A DNA stretch of 64,000 nucleotides from RHLJ01 sp965222205 (GCA_965222205.1 OZ244932.1:1116001-1180000); one strand, 5' to 3'. Positions 44,784 to 55,138 are shown, counted from the first letter of the stretch. Program-made: numbers and translations. The notes: generated by a model not told the origin, from the letters alone.

Positions 44784-47171
44784 ATGTTTAAAAATTATCT
44801 ACTCACTTCGTGGCGAAATCTAGCCAAATATAAAGGCTACACTGCTGTTAATCTTATTGGTTTAATACTCGGAATTTCAGCTTTCATTATTCTGGGACTA
44901 TATGTTTGGGAAGATTTAAGTTTCAATAAGTTCAACTCAAATTATGACAGGATTGCCCGGGTTGTAACTATCGATAAAGCACGTGGAGTTTCTTCACAAC
45001 GGGTAGGAGTTTCGTATCCCGCTCTTGCAACTGCCATGAAAGATAATATACCGGAGATTATTGAAACTACACGAATTATGGGACAGAGTACGAATCCCAT
45101 AAAAGTAGAAAACGAATATTATGATGTTGATGGCAGATACGCTACAGAAAATGCTTTCTTTAAGATATTCGATTTTGAGTTAATCGAAGGGGATTATGAA
45201 GATGTTCTTACACAACCTCAAACCGTAGTTATTACAAGAGAATTCGCCCTGAAGGTTTTTGAGAGTACATCAGTTTTAGGGGAATCTATAGAGGATCAAC
45301 AAGGTACATTATATGAAATTGTAGGAGTTGTGGAAGATGTGCCACCCAGTTCACATTTTCAGTTTGAGATTTTACAGGCTTTAGTGCCCAGCCCGGATCA
45401 AGAGGGATTTGCACAGTTTCTTCAATCGTGGAATTCTATAAGTGTTCAAACCTATGTGTTGTTTGATCAGCCCAGAGATGTTACGCCTTATGCCGATAGG
45501 CTTCGCGAAATTGCTATGGAAAATGGCGGGTATGAAATGTTTTTCCCAACCCTCCAGGCACTTGAAGACGTTCATCTGAATTCATCGGATGTGCTTTTTG
45601 AAATTAATAACCGGAAAAGCGACATGAGCAACGTTTTCATTATGTCAGCGATAGGGTTATTAGTGTTGATTCTGGCATGTTTCAACTATGTGAACCTGGT
45701 TACTGCTCGTTCCTCATCCCGTGCTAAAGAAATTGGAATTCGAAAGGTAGCCGGAGGTGTCAGAGGGCAGCTCATCGCACAACATCTTACGGAATCAATA
45801 TTTCAGGTAGTTTTAGCGTATCTCGTATCAATAGTAATTGTCTATTTTTCAGTTCCTTTTTTCAATGATACTTATTCTCGTTATGCAGATGTGAGTTGGT
45901 TATTGGATCCTGTGTTTATTGTATCATCGGTAACCGGAATTATCTTTATAGGTTTCCTATCAGGATTATATCCTTCCTTAGTTCTTTCGTCTTTCACTCC
46001 ATCTGCGGTACTAAAAGGGAGCTTTCGTGCTGGCTCTAAAGGAGCCATGCTTAGGCACTCTTTGGTGGTATTGCAGTTTATGATCTCCGTTGCTTTGCTG
46101 GCAGGAACTCTCGTTGTTTACCAACAAATGGAATTTATCTTTAATGCAGATTTGGGTTATGAGCGTGAGCAAATACTTACATTAAATACCGGGCAGGTAA
46201 GTAATGCAAATATATCGGTCACTTTGTATGAGGAATTATCTAAAGTTCCTGGAGTTATTTCTGTAGGAGCAACATCTTCGCAAATAGGTTCCGGTTACGG
46301 TCGTTCAGGTGTAAATCCGGAGGGCATTTCAACCGATGAAAATATCATCAGCAGTGTAACAAGTATTAATGAGAACTATATTCCGACCATGGGGATAGAA
46401 ATGGCAGAAGGGAGAAGTTTTTCAGAGGCTTATTCTGATTCAGGAAGATCGGTTATCGTAAATGAAGCATTTATTAATATGCTTGACTGGGATGAAGGCG
46501 TTGGTAAGACTCTTACATTCGGTGCTACTGGAAATAACCCCACCACCCTGGAAATTGTTGGAGTTACCTCAGACTTTCATTTTGCGACTGTAAAGCACGA
46601 AGTTGAACCACTGATTATGTTCTATGGTCGTTCCTTACCAATTGTATCAGTAAAAATTGCTACTGAAAATATGCCATCTACAATATCAGGATTAGAGGAA
46701 ACATGGGATGCCATAATAACAAGCACTCCATTTGACTATACTTTTTTGGATGATTCCTTTGCCCAAACGTACAGTACAGAGCAAACACTATCCAGAATTA
46801 TCCGACATTTTTCAATCTTAGCAATTTCAATAGCAGCAGTAGGGCTTTTTATTTTGTCCGTTTTCACCGTTCAGCAACGAAGAAAAGAGATTGGCATTCG
46901 AAAAGTGCTGGGCTCTACTACTCAGGGAATAAGCTTACTTTTAGGCAAGGATTTTCTAAAATGGATTTTGATTTCAAACATCGTTGGATTACCAATTGCC
47001 TGGTTTCTGCTTGGGGAATGGCTCTCAAACTTCAGGTACAGAATTGAATTGGGTATCACTCCTTTTTTGCTTGCTCTGATCATTTCTATGGTTATCGCAG
47101 CATTAACAATAAGTATTCAATCCTATAAAGCTGCCACTGAAAACCCAGTTAAGAGTTTAAGAAGTGAATAA
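44784..47171 (+). CDS. ABC transporter permease (MacB/FtsX-type)
   Basis: A 795-residue inner-membrane protein with a duplicated layout. It has TM1 after MFKNYLLTSWRNLAKYKGYTAVN, a periplasmic MacB-type domain, an FtsX permease block of three helices (about 285-420, with ARSSSRAKEIGIRKVAGGVRGQL), then TM, a second periplasmic domain and a second FtsX block with VQQRRKEIGIRKVLGSTTQGI. The paired EIGIRKV motifs are diagnostic. No ATPase gene is adjacent, so it must share one from elsewhere. Such orphan permeases are common in Bacteroidota and usually serve in export or stress response. Confidence 0.88.
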   Translation: MFKNYLLTSWRNLAKYKGYTAVNLIGLILGISAFIILGLYVWEDLSFNKFNSNYDRIARVVTIDKARGVSSQRVGVSYPALATAMKDNIPEIIETTRIMGQSTNPIKVENEYYDVDGRYATENAFFKIFDFELIEGDYEDVLTQPQTVVITREFALKVFESTSVLGESIEDQQGTLYEIVGVVEDVPPSSHFQFEILQALVPSPDQEGFAQFLQSWNSISVQTYVLFDQPRDVTPYADRLREIAMENGGYEMFFPTLQALEDVHLNSSDVLFEINNRKSDMSNVFIMSAIGLLVLILACFNYVNLVTARSSSRAKEIGIRKVAGGVRGQLIAQHLTESIFQVVLAYLVSIVIVYFSVPFFNDTYSRYADVSWLLDPVFIVSSVTGIIFIGFLSGLYPSLVLSSFTPSAVLKGSFRAGSKGAMLRHSLVVLQFMISVALLAGTLVVYQQMEFIFNADLGYEREQILTLNTGQVSNANISVTLYEELSKVPGVISVGATSSQIGSGYGRSGVNPEGISTDENIISSVTSINENYIPTMGIEMAEGRSFSEAYSDSGRSVIVNEAFINMLDWDEGVGKTLTFGATGNNPTTLEIVGVTSDFHFATVKHEVEPLIMFYGRSLPIVSVKIATENMPSTISGLEETWDAIITSTPFDYTFLDDSFAQTYSTEQTLSRIIRHFSILAISIAAVGLFILSVFTVQQRRKEIGIRKVLGSTTQGISLLLGKDFLKWILISNIVGLPIAWFLLGEWLSNFRYRIELGITPFLLALIISMVIAALTISIQSYKAATENPVKSLRSE

Positions 47172-47303
47172 TGCTATTTTATTTCTTAAAATGAGTCCGG
47201 AGTTACCATTTAATGATGTTTTATTTATAAGATAATTTAACCACATTAGATTAAACTCTTTAGTACAATTAGGGGTGTACATAATTAGTATTGATTGGAT
47301 TCT

Positions 47304-50300
47304 ATGCTTAAAGCTTTCAGGTTTACGCTTTTCTTATTTTTTATTGGGGTTCACAGTTTAGTTGGGCAGGAAATGTCTATACGGTTTGAGCAGATTACCA
47401 CTCAGGATGGTCTGTCTCAAAGTACTGTTAACGATATACTTCAGGATAGCAGGGGATTTCTTTGGTTTGCTACTGAGGATGGATTGAACAGGTATGATGG
47501 GTATGAATTCAGAATCTACAGAAATGACCCGTATGATTTATTCTCTATTTCAAGCAATCAGATTTCCAGCATTATTGAAGATAAAAGTGGAGCGATTTGG
47601 GTAGGCACAAAAGGAGGAGGCCTAAACAAACTGGATCGTGAGCAGGATCGGTTCATGCGCTTTATTCATGATACAGAAGATTCAAAATCGATCAGCCACA
47701 ACTATATAAACGCACTTTTTGAAGATGAAGCCGGTGTTATCCTGGTGGGAACCCAAAGTGGGTTAAATATTTTGAATCCCGAGACCAATGAGTTCAGTGT
47801 ATACTCTCAGATGGATGAGAATATTGCGCTAAGAGAAGCCCGAATTACTACAATCTTTAAAGACGGCAATGATTTTATCTGGATTGGAACAGAACAACAA
47901 GGCTTATTCAGGTTCGATCGATTAAACGGTGAAATTAAACGATTCGAAAAAGGGGGTAACGGAACATCCAGGATTTCTGATAACTGGATAGTTACTTTAT
48001 ATGAGGATAAACAAGGTATACTTTGGGTGGGTACTCAATCAGGAGGGCTTTTACGTTATGATACAGAGGCTCAAACATTTACGAGTTTTACCTCAGTAAA
48101 TTCCTCAAACTCAAGTATCAGTAATAATTGGGTACTTTCATTATTCGAAGACTCCCGTGGAACCTTTTGGGTAGGCACACTGAATGGCTTGAATATTCTG
48201 AACCGTGAAACCGGAATGTTTACCAGCTTTATTGATTTAAATTACCCCATCAATCTAAGTAACAACTCAATATCAGCTCTGTATGAAGATCGCTCGGGAG
48301 TTTTTTGGGTTGGGACAAGAAATGGGGCACTGAACAAGTTTATTCGTTCTTCATCAGAGAGTTTTACCGTTTATCAGAATGATCCTGCTAACTCAAATAG
48401 CCTTTCTAATAATAATATTTGGGCGATAGCAGAAGATGATGAATTCAATGTCTGGATTGGTACTCAGGGAGGGGGAGTTAACAAACTTAATCCGCAAACA
48501 AATATTTTCGATAAGTACCGGAGCGACCCCACAGACCCAAATTCGCTGACAAATGACTTTGTAAATGCTATAATCAAAGATAGTAATGGAACCATCTGGA
48601 TTGGTACTATTGACGGTTTGAACCGGTATAATAAATCCACCAATGATTTTACCCACTTTAAAAATGATCCCAATGACTTACAAACAATTAGCGGGAATAT
48701 CATTACTACTATTCTTGAAGACAGCAGAGGAATAATCTGGATTGGAACTTTGAATAATGGACTTAATGCCTATGATCCTGAAACAGGGGAGTTCCGTAGA
48801 TTCCAGAACAATGAAAATGATCCCACGTCCATTAGTCATAATAAAATATGGTCGATGTATGAAGATCGCAGAGGAGTTTTTTGGGTTGGAACTCATGGCT
48901 TTGGATTAAACAGGTATGATCGTGCCCGTGGCAACTTCACCAGATTTACTAATAATCCCGATAATGAACGTACTCTGAGTGATAATTTTGTAAATGTAAT
49001 TACCCAGGATGCCGAAGGTACTCTTTGGGTAGGTACGATCAATGGACTGAACAGATTTAATGAGAGTACTCAGACTTTTACAAGATATACTACTAATGAT
49101 GGGCTTCCGAATAATGTGATTTACGGCATAATAGAGGATTATCGCGGGCATCTTTGGTTGAGTACTAATAGCGGAATTGCAGATTTTGACGCTAAAACAG
49201 GATCTGTGAGAATATACGACAGAGGAGACGGGCTTCCGAGTAACGAATATCGATTTGGAGCATACCATAAAGGAAATGATGGTTCGCTTTACTTTGGAGG
49301 TATTAACGGGATGGTTGTTTTTAAACCGGATAGCATTCGTGATAACCCCTACATCCCTCCTGTTGTAGTAACAGATTTCCAGATTTTTAACGAAGATGTA
49401 ATCATTTCAGCAACTGATTCTCCCCTTAAAAAATCTATAATTGAAACAGATGAAATAGTTCTTACCTGGAGAGAAAAAGTTATTTCTTTCGAATTTGCTG
49501 CACTTCATTTTGCTGCACCAGAGCAGAACCAATACCAGTATAAGATGGAAGGTTTTGACGATGAGTGGCAAGATGTTGGAAATCGGAGATTCGTATCCTA
49601 CACCAACTTACCTCAAGGCTATAATTACACATTTCGTGTTAAAGCATCTAATAAAGATGGTATTTGGAATGAAGAGGGGACTGAAATCAGATTGAAAATA
49701 CTTCCTCCCCCATGGAAAACGTGGTGGGCATACAGTCTTTACTCCTTTTTGGGTGCCGGGATGTTAATTGGATTTATCAATTTTAGAATTGCAAAAGAAC
49801 GAAAGAAGAAAGAGCAAGTAGAGCAATATAATGAAGAGCTAGAAGCTTTGGTTAAAGAGCGAACCATCCTTCTTGAAAATGAGAAAGAAAAAAGTGATGC
49901 CCTTCTCTACAACATGCTTCCAAAAGAAATTGCGGATGAAATCAAAGATAAAGGTTCAGCAGCACCGAGAAGGTATGAAGAGGTAAGTGTGCTTTTTACC
50001 GATTTTGAGAACTTCACTTCTACGGCAGCTACAATGTCTGCCAAGAAGCTTGTAACCGAGATTAATGAGATTTTTGAAGCCTTCGATAATATAATGGAAG
50101 AGTATGGACTTGAGAAAATCAAGACTATTGGGGATGCATATATGGCGGTATCAGGTCTGCCTAGTGAGAAAGAAGATCACGCGGTTACATGTGTGAAGGC
50201 AGCGAAAGAAATGCAGAATTATATTCATGAAAGGAATGAAGATGCTGCTGTTAAGTGGAGAATGCGCATCGGTATTCACAGTGGCAGTATTATCGCGGGA

Positions 50301-50540
50301 ATTGTTGGGAAGAAAAAGTTTACGTACGACATCTGGGGCTCTACGGTTATCCTTGCAAGTAGAATGGAAGAAGTAGGTGAAATCGGGAGAGTGAATATAT
50401 CTGCCACTACCTGCGATTATGTTCAGGAACATTTCAGCTGTGAATACAGAGGGAAAGTAAGTGTTGAAGGGCAGGGAGAGATGGATATGTACTTTGTGGG
50501 TGAAGAAATAAAAGCTGTTGAGCCTTCTTCTCAGAAATAA
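47304..50540 (+). CDS. Beta-propeller/Y_Y_Y sensor with class III adenylate cyclase
   Basis: A 1078-residue protein starting at ATG 47304; an upstream TTG is less likely because the signal peptide LKAFRFTLFLFFIGVHSLVG begins here. About 14 propeller repeats (LWVGTxxGGLNxxxxxxxxF, about 25-680) and a Y_Y_Y domain (about 690-800) are periplasmic. Then come one membrane span (TWWAYSLYSFLGAGMLIGFI), a coiled coil and a cytoplasmic cyclase domain. Metal Asp are 900 (LFTDFENFT) and 944 (KTIGDAY); base selectors Lys 938 and Asp 1009 point to ATP. The transition-state Asn of the VNxASR motif is Ile 1016 here, while Arg 1020 remains, so activity may be altered. Its end overlaps the convergent receptor gene by 10 bases. 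Confidence 0.88.
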   Translation: MLKAFRFTLFLFFIGVHSLVGQEMSIRFEQITTQDGLSQSTVNDILQDSRGFLWFATEDGLNRYDGYEFRIYRNDPYDLFSISSNQISSIIEDKSGAIWVGTKGGGLNKLDREQDRFMRFIHDTEDSKSISHNYINALFEDEAGVILVGTQSGLNILNPETNEFSVYSQMDENIALREARITTIFKDGNDFIWIGTEQQGLFRFDRLNGEIKRFEKGGNGTSRISDNWIVTLYEDKQGILWVGTQSGGLLRYDTEAQTFTSFTSVNSSNSSISNNWVLSLFEDSRGTFWVGTLNGLNILNRETGMFTSFIDLNYPINLSNNSISALYEDRSGVFWVGTRNGALNKFIRSSSESFTVYQNDPANSNSLSNNNIWAIAEDDEFNVWIGTQGGGVNKLNPQTNIFDKYRSDPTDPNSLTNDFVNAIIKDSNGTIWIGTIDGLNRYNKSTNDFTHFKNDPNDLQTISGNIITTILEDSRGIIWIGTLNNGLNAYDPETGEFRRFQNNENDPTSISHNKIWSMYEDRRGVFWVGTHGFGLNRYDRARGNFTRFTNNPDNERTLSDNFVNVITQDAEGTLWVGTINGLNRFNESTQTFTRYTTNDGLPNNVIYGIIEDYRGHLWLSTNSGIADFDAKTGSVRIYDRGDGLPSNEYRFGAYHKGNDGSLYFGGINGMVVFKPDSIRDNPYIPPVVVTDFQIFNEDVIISATDSPLKKSIIETDEIVLTWREKVISFEFAALHFAAPEQNQYQYKMEGFDDEWQDVGNRRFVSYTNLPQGYNYTFRVKASNKDGIWNEEGTEIRLKILPPPWKTWWAYSLYSFLGAGMLIGFINFRIAKERKKKEQVEQYNEELEALVKERTILLENEKEKSDALLYNMLPKEIADEIKDKGSAAPRRYEEVSVLFTDFENFTSTAATMSAKKLVTEINEIFEAFDNIMEEYGLEKIKTIGDAYMAVSGLPSEKEDHAVTCVKAAKEMQNYIHERNEDAAVKWRMRIGIHSGSIIAGIVGKKKFTYDIWGSTVILASRMEEVGEIGRVNISATTCDYVQEHFSCEYRGKVSVEGQGEMDMYFVGEEIKAVEPSSQK

Positions 50541-53185
50541 TAACCAAGATTAAATGAAGGCTGAATTCCAAGGTCAAAAACATTAGTCCTGGCTGATGCC
50601 TGAATATCCCGATTACGGGTTTCTACTCTGATTTGCTTTACTTCTGTATACCAGGGATTTTTTCTGTTCAGGACATTGTAAACCGAAAAAGTGGCTCTGA
50701 ATTTCCCCGATTTCAGCAAGCCTGAGTAACTAAGGGTAGCATCAACTCTGGAGTAAGCAGGTAAACGTGGACTCTCTTCCTGACGCTGTAAATTTAACCG
50801 GTTTTGGGCTCCGCTACCATACATCCAGGAAATGAAGAAATCAAAGTTACTGGAAAGGGCCAGCTCAGATACAAACGAAAACTGATGTCGACGATCCCAT
50901 TCAGCATAAAAATATTCCCCGTTATTAATTTGATCATTTTTAAGTTGAATGGAGGAGAGGGTGTAAGACGAATTTAATGTAAGTGCACGAAAGCGATTGT
51001 TAACTAAAAACTCTATCCCTTTTCCAAGACCTGTATTTTCAAAAAACCAAGGCACTTCACTGTTTCTGAATGTGGTAGAAATAAGACCGGTATTTAATTC
51101 ATGAAAGCGAAGGTTCTCATAGTTTTTCAGATATCCTTCTACCTGGAAATAAGTGTGATCGAAATATCTGAATTTTAGTTCAGCGGAATAGTAATTAACA
51201 GCAGATGGAGGTTGGTCTTCATTTGTCAAAATCCAGAAATCTGAGCTGTTGATGTTATAAAATTGAAGCCGATTCAGAAACTGGTAGTTCCGACTAACAC
51301 CGGCTCCAAAAGAAATGATACGATCGGTGAAAAATTCAGCCTTAATTCTTGGAGACCATCGCAAATACCTGCCATTGCTGAAGTAGTGGATTCGATTCCC
51401 GAGGTTTAAACTCAGGTTTTGGAAGGAAGAAATGTCTACCTGATGGAATACATCCACAAGTTGACTGGTTCTTCTGCTCAAAAACGAATTTCGGATAATA
51501 CTCCGTTCGACGTACTCCACATCGAAATTGCTATAGCTTACTCCATATTCCATAGAATATCTCTCAAAAGAAGAAAAGAAGGATTGTTTGAGGGAGAAAT
51601 CCTGAAGTGAGTTCTGAAGAGTAAGTTCCGCAATAATACTGGAATCGGGATTATTTCGATTTCCGTTATCATCGTTGTTTTGCGTTCTGGTCGGGTATTC
51701 AAAATCTCCTTTTGAGTACCTGCTTCCATAGTCACTGAAACCTATATTAGTAACAGAATAGGTATTGGGGGTTAGCTTAGCATTGTAATTAGCCGACACA
51801 GTATTTGTTTGCCACTCATTGTTTGTTTCATACAATTGAATAACATCGGTTTGATCTCTCAGATACTGTTGAGACGCATTATCAAAACCAACGTACCCGC
51901 TTAGTGAAAGTTGATTGCCATTTCTGGTTTCAAAATGAAGTTTACTGTGAAGATCATAAAACCGGGCATCTGTATTTTGTACGTCGATAGGATTTAAAGT
52001 GATTTCCTCGATAAAGCGCCCTGGAATTTCACGATTGAAGAAAATATCAGCTGGACGGTTAACATCTAGCCCGTATTCAATCAGTTTCTGGTTATTCATC
52101 CAATTGATTTCATCCATCAAAGAAATCCTTCCGGAAACCAGCCAGCTTGATGTTCCTTTTGAAAGAGGTCCTTCTAAGGTTGCTTTAGTTGCGGTGTTAC
52201 TTAACCCAGCCGAGCCTTGAATTTTATTTAGTGATCCTGTTCGTGTAATCAGAGAAAGAGTTCCTCCCAGAGGCGCCTGGAATTGAGCCGGGGTAACATC
52301 GTAATAAAAGCCACTGGTTTTCAGGACATCGGGGTTCATCGCATCCAGCAAACCAAATAAATGACTTTGATGATATACGGTTTGTCCGTCCAGTAAAACC
52401 TGAAATCCATCCGAAGCACTTCCACGGATGTTAATTCCATCATTTACCGCTGAGCTTAACGAAACCGAAGGGAGCATTTGGAGTGACCGAACCGCATTGG
52501 TTTCTCCCAAAGGACTAAAAGCTCCGACTTTAATCATGCCCGAAAGCACGGTGTCTGAAGCATTGTAGAAATTCACTCCTTTAATCAGTATTTCTTTGCC
52601 GCTGAAGGGCTCTGGCTCAAGGCGAATAGATACGTCTTTCCATATCTGATCATCTTGAAAAGAAAGGGTAAAAGTCTGCGGCTTATATCCCACAAAAGAA
52701 ACTAAAAAAGAAAGCTCTTTAGAATCGGTGTTCGTAGTGATAGTAAACGTGCCGGATGGGGTACTCGAAATCCCAAAAAGCTCACCCCGATCTCTCCAGG
52801 ATATTGTTGAGTAAGGAAGTCGCTCACCCGTGCTGGCATCAAGAACATAACCGTTAATCAATATCGTTTGAGATTCTTGCTGTTCGGAAGTTGCATAGAC
52901 AAGAGCCTGGAATCGATCAGGATCTACTTTAAGGCCTATATTCTGCTCTCTGAGACGTCCTGTAAGCTCATCCAGCAAAGACCCCTGGTTTGCCGTTAAT
53001 GTAATTCTAACGTCAGCTATTAAGGCTTCTCGATATAAAAAACGGTAGGAGGTCTGCTTCTCAATATCAGCAATCACCGAAAGCAAAGGTTCATTGGAAT
53101 AAGAAAAGTTCTGTGCCTCCGTCTCAGATTGAACAATGAAAAGAAACGCGAACAATACACAGAGTATGCGAATCGGGTTTTTCAT
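50531..53185 (-). CDS. TonB-dependent receptor with STN domain
   Basis: An 884-residue outer membrane receptor. Signal peptide ends near SETEA-QNF; an STN (secretin/TonB N-terminal) domain follows (LLSVIADIEKQTSYRFLYRE, about 33-85), then a carboxypeptidase-regulatory-like domain (INGYVLDASTGERLPYSTI), a plug with LQMLPSVSLSSAVNDGINIRG, and a barrel ending GIQPSFNLGYYF. The STN domain means it can signal to an anti-sigma factor; the FecR gene is 6 bases upstream, so the pair forms a cell-surface signalling unit. Ligand unknown. Confidence 0.9.
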   Translation of the reverse strand: MKNPIRILCVLFAFLFIVQSETEAQNFSYSNEPLLSVIADIEKQTSYRFLYREALIADVRITLTANQGSLLDELTGRLREQNIGLKVDPDRFQALVYATSEQQESQTILINGYVLDASTGERLPYSTISWRDRGELFGISSTPSGTFTITTNTDSKELSFLVSFVGYKPQTFTLSFQDDQIWKDVSIRLEPEPFSGKEILIKGVNFYNASDTVLSGMIKVGAFSPLGETNAVRSLQMLPSVSLSSAVNDGINIRGSASDGFQVLLDGQTVYHQSHLFGLLDAMNPDVLKTSGFYYDVTPAQFQAPLGGTLSLITRTGSLNKIQGSAGLSNTATKATLEGPLSKGTSSWLVSGRISLMDEINWMNNQKLIEYGLDVNRPADIFFNREIPGRFIEEITLNPIDVQNTDARFYDLHSKLHFETRNGNQLSLSGYVGFDNASQQYLRDQTDVIQLYETNNEWQTNTVSANYNAKLTPNTYSVTNIGFSDYGSRYSKGDFEYPTRTQNNDDNGNRNNPDSSIIAELTLQNSLQDFSLKQSFFSSFERYSMEYGVSYSNFDVEYVERSIIRNSFLSRRTSQLVDVFHQVDISSFQNLSLNLGNRIHYFSNGRYLRWSPRIKAEFFTDRIISFGAGVSRNYQFLNRLQFYNINSSDFWILTNEDQPPSAVNYYSAELKFRYFDHTYFQVEGYLKNYENLRFHELNTGLISTTFRNSEVPWFFENTGLGKGIEFLVNNRFRALTLNSSYTLSSIQLKNDQINNGEYFYAEWDRRHQFSFVSELALSSNFDFFISWMYGSGAQNRLNLQRQEESPRLPAYSRVDATLSYSGLLKSGKFRATFSVYNVLNRKNPWYTEVKQIRVETRNRDIQASARTNVFDLGIQPSFNLGYYF

Positions 53186-53191
53186 AAATGA

Positions 53192-54151
53192 TCAATCCAA
53201 AGCGATGAATGTATATTCATTAGCAGAAAGCTGGCGGAAGGTGCCCCCAAGTACAAACTCGAGATCTTCCAGTGTTTGAGCAACTGAATCCAACCGAAGG
53301 GTTCCGTCAAGGGTACTTGTGTCTTCAAGTTGGTTTATGTTGATGGTGATGTTAAAGTGCTGACCGATTTCAGCGACTACATCTTCGGGATTACTTGCGT
53401 TAAACACAATGGTATCAGAGAGCCAGTCGGTGTATTCCTCAGCCGGCACATTTTCCGGATTGGTGATGGTTCCCAGTGCGAGTTCAGAGCGTTGTCCCGG
53501 CTCCAGTATAACTGCATTCTGAGAAGAAGATTCAAAGCGAACACTTCCTTCTTCCAGATACACCTGTGTTGAACTTCCCCAGCTGCTTACATTGAACCGG
53601 GTTCCAAGAACGGTTACCAATCCATCCCCGGCCAGAACACTAAATGGTCGGTTTAAATCTGATGTCACATCAAAAAAGGCTTCACCATTCAGAGAATAGC
53701 TTCGTTCGTTTTCGTTTGATATAAGTTCGTAGAGTTCTGAATAAGGGCGGAGAGTGACTTCGGTTCCATCCCCAAGAGTAACAGTTTGGATGATAGAATC
53801 ACTTTGAGCGACTAATTCTGGTGTGGGATTAAGCGAAATCCAATAAAATCCAATAAAAGCAGCGATTAACAGCACAGCAGCAGCAGCCCAGGTGTAGGTA
53901 ATTGGTCGTTGATAGAGAGGCAGAACCTTTGCTTTTCGTTTAGTCTGTGATTCGATAGCATCCCAGATAAAGGCGGAGTGAGGAGCGTTAGTTTCATAGC
54001 TGGTCAGTTCTCTTGTTTTAAAATCCACTAGTTGGTCAATCAGATCATCCTTTAGTCCGGTGAAGTCAGCCTTTGAGTCTAGAACTTCCCCAATGCTTTG
54101 AGCAAGCAGGAGATCGAGGTCGTTTTCAGGAAGATTTTGTTCGGTTGCCAT
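53192..54151 (-). CDS. FecR-family anti-sigma factor
   Basis: A 319-residue membrane protein. The cytoplasmic N-terminus (about 1-85) is followed by one membrane span (YTWAAAAVLLIAAFIGFYWI) and then the periplasmic FecR domain (TVTLGDGTEVTLRPYSELYE, YSLNGEAFFDVTSDLNRPFSVLAG, VTVLGTRFNVSSWG, VYLEEGSVRFES). The C-terminal part (about 245-319) matches DUF4974 (IVFNASNPEDVVAEIGQHFNI). It would receive the signal from the STN receptor. No extracytoplasmic sigma factor gene lies next to it; the upstream neighbour is a lipoprotein behind a terminator. Confidence 0.9.
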   Translation of the reverse strand: MATEQNLPENDLDLLLAQSIGEVLDSKADFTGLKDDLIDQLVDFKTRELTSYETNAPHSAFIWDAIESQTKRKAKVLPLYQRPITYTWAAAAVLLIAAFIGFYWISLNPTPELVAQSDSIIQTVTLGDGTEVTLRPYSELYELISNENERSYSLNGEAFFDVTSDLNRPFSVLAGDGLVTVLGTRFNVSSWGSSTQVYLEEGSVRFESSSQNAVILEPGQRSELALGTITNPENVPAEEYTDWLSDTIVFNASNPEDVVAEIGQHFNITININQLEDTSTLDGTLRLDSVAQTLEDLEFVLGGTFRQLSANEYTFIALD

Positions 54152-54167
54152 GATAGTGGATAATAGG

Positions 54168-54195
54168 AAAAGCAGGTTACTGGGCGCAACCTGCT
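54168..54195 (-). terminator. Terminator of the lipoprotein gene
   Basis: AGCAGGTT (54171-54178) and AACCTGCT (54188-54195) pair perfectly; read on the minus strand the stem is followed by TTTT. It separates the lipoprotein transcript from the FecR gene that starts 17 bases further on. Confidence 0.7.
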
Positions 54196-54211
54196 TTTCG
54201 GTGGATTTTGA

Positions 54212-55129
54212 TCAACTGTCGGGTCGGTCTCGTTTGTCGCCATCAACTAATGAGAATCGAATTACTCTCGGTAGTTTTTTGAAGCGTAAGAGAGCAGTTC
54301 CGTCTTCCTGAAGATCGATGGTTCCTTCAACTAAAGTTTCTTCAGGTACACCGTTTGTTGTTTCCGTCATAAGGATGCTGTAAGTAAGTGTGCCACTAAC
54401 TGCGTTTTCAATACTTCCGTAAGCTAGCACGGTATCTTTGTTCACTTCTACATTCTCAAATGTGATGTCGATTTCATAGTTTTTTGACTTAGTGGTACTG
54501 TCTGGTAAAGTACCTTCAGCCTGACCTGAACCGGTATGAGTACCGTCTAAACTCAGGATAGGGCTAGTCGCGTGTACACCTGAAATCTCAAATACATCAT
54601 TTTTGGTGAAGCTTGAGCTTCTGAAGGGACCTTCAGAGGAACCAGACTTCGTTCCCTGGAAAGAAATCGCTTCAATATCGTTTTTATTCGCTTTTGGGCG
54701 TGCGATAAAGACGTCATCCAGATCAGTAAAGATAATTTCCTGGTACAGGCTCACCGATTTGTTATAGCGATCGTTTTCTACGGTACGATCATAAGAAATG
54801 GTATGGATACCGGTAGTGGAGTCATAAGTATGGGTATAATTACGTTCTACTCCGCGACCACTGTGTGGATTTCTTCTGTGGGGTTTAGCGCGTTGATCTT
54901 CTCCATAGCTGATGCCTGATTCGTCAATACCTGAGAAAGCATCGTACATGCTGCTCATGGCTCCGGATTCATTATCAGCAAGGGAAACAGCAACGATTTC
55001 AGCGGCAAGTACGATATCTTCTTCAGAAAGAGATTCAACATCGTTGTTAACAGAAGAACAGGCTGAGAATAAAACAGCCAGTGCTACTGCAAAAAAAGGT
55101 AGTTGTTTGATTGGGTTAAGGATTTTCAT
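54212..55129 (-). CDS. Hypothetical lipoprotein
   Basis: About 305 residues starting at ATG 55129, with AGGTGA 8-13 bases upstream; an in-frame GTG three codons earlier is less likely. The lipobox is VLFSAC. No family recognised. An acidic helix (SLSEEDIVLAAEIVAVSLADNE) is followed by a Tyr/Asp-rich beta part (YTHTYDSTTGIHTISYDRTVEN, ALLRFKKLPRVIRFSLVDGD). The mention of repeated strands suggests a beta-sandwich or barrel-like protein exposed on the outer membrane. Its terminator makes it a separate unit from fecR, so a sigma factor is still missing. Confidence 0.65.
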   Translation of the reverse strand: MKILNPIKQLPFFAVALAVLFSACSSVNNDVESLSEEDIVLAAEIVAVSLADNESGAMSSMYDAFSGIDESGISYGEDQRAKPHRRNPHSGRGVERNYTHTYDSTTGIHTISYDRTVENDRYNKSVSLYQEIIFTDLDDVFIARPKANKNDIEAISFQGTKSGSSEGPFRSSSFTKNDVFEISGVHATSPILSLDGTHTGSGQAEGTLPDSTTKSKNYEIDITFENVEVNKDTVLAYGSIENAVSGTLTYSILMTETTNGVPEETLVEGTIDLQEDGTALLRFKKLPRVIRFSLVDGDKRDRPDS

Positions 55130-55138
55130 GTGAGTCAC

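Noticed and set aside
48393..49268. Minus-strand frames in the propeller gene
   Set aside because: Shadows of repeated propeller coding sequence.
47304..49300. Tandem DNA repeats considered as a CRISPR or satellite
   Set aside because: The repeats are diverged protein-level propeller blades with no constant DNA unit.
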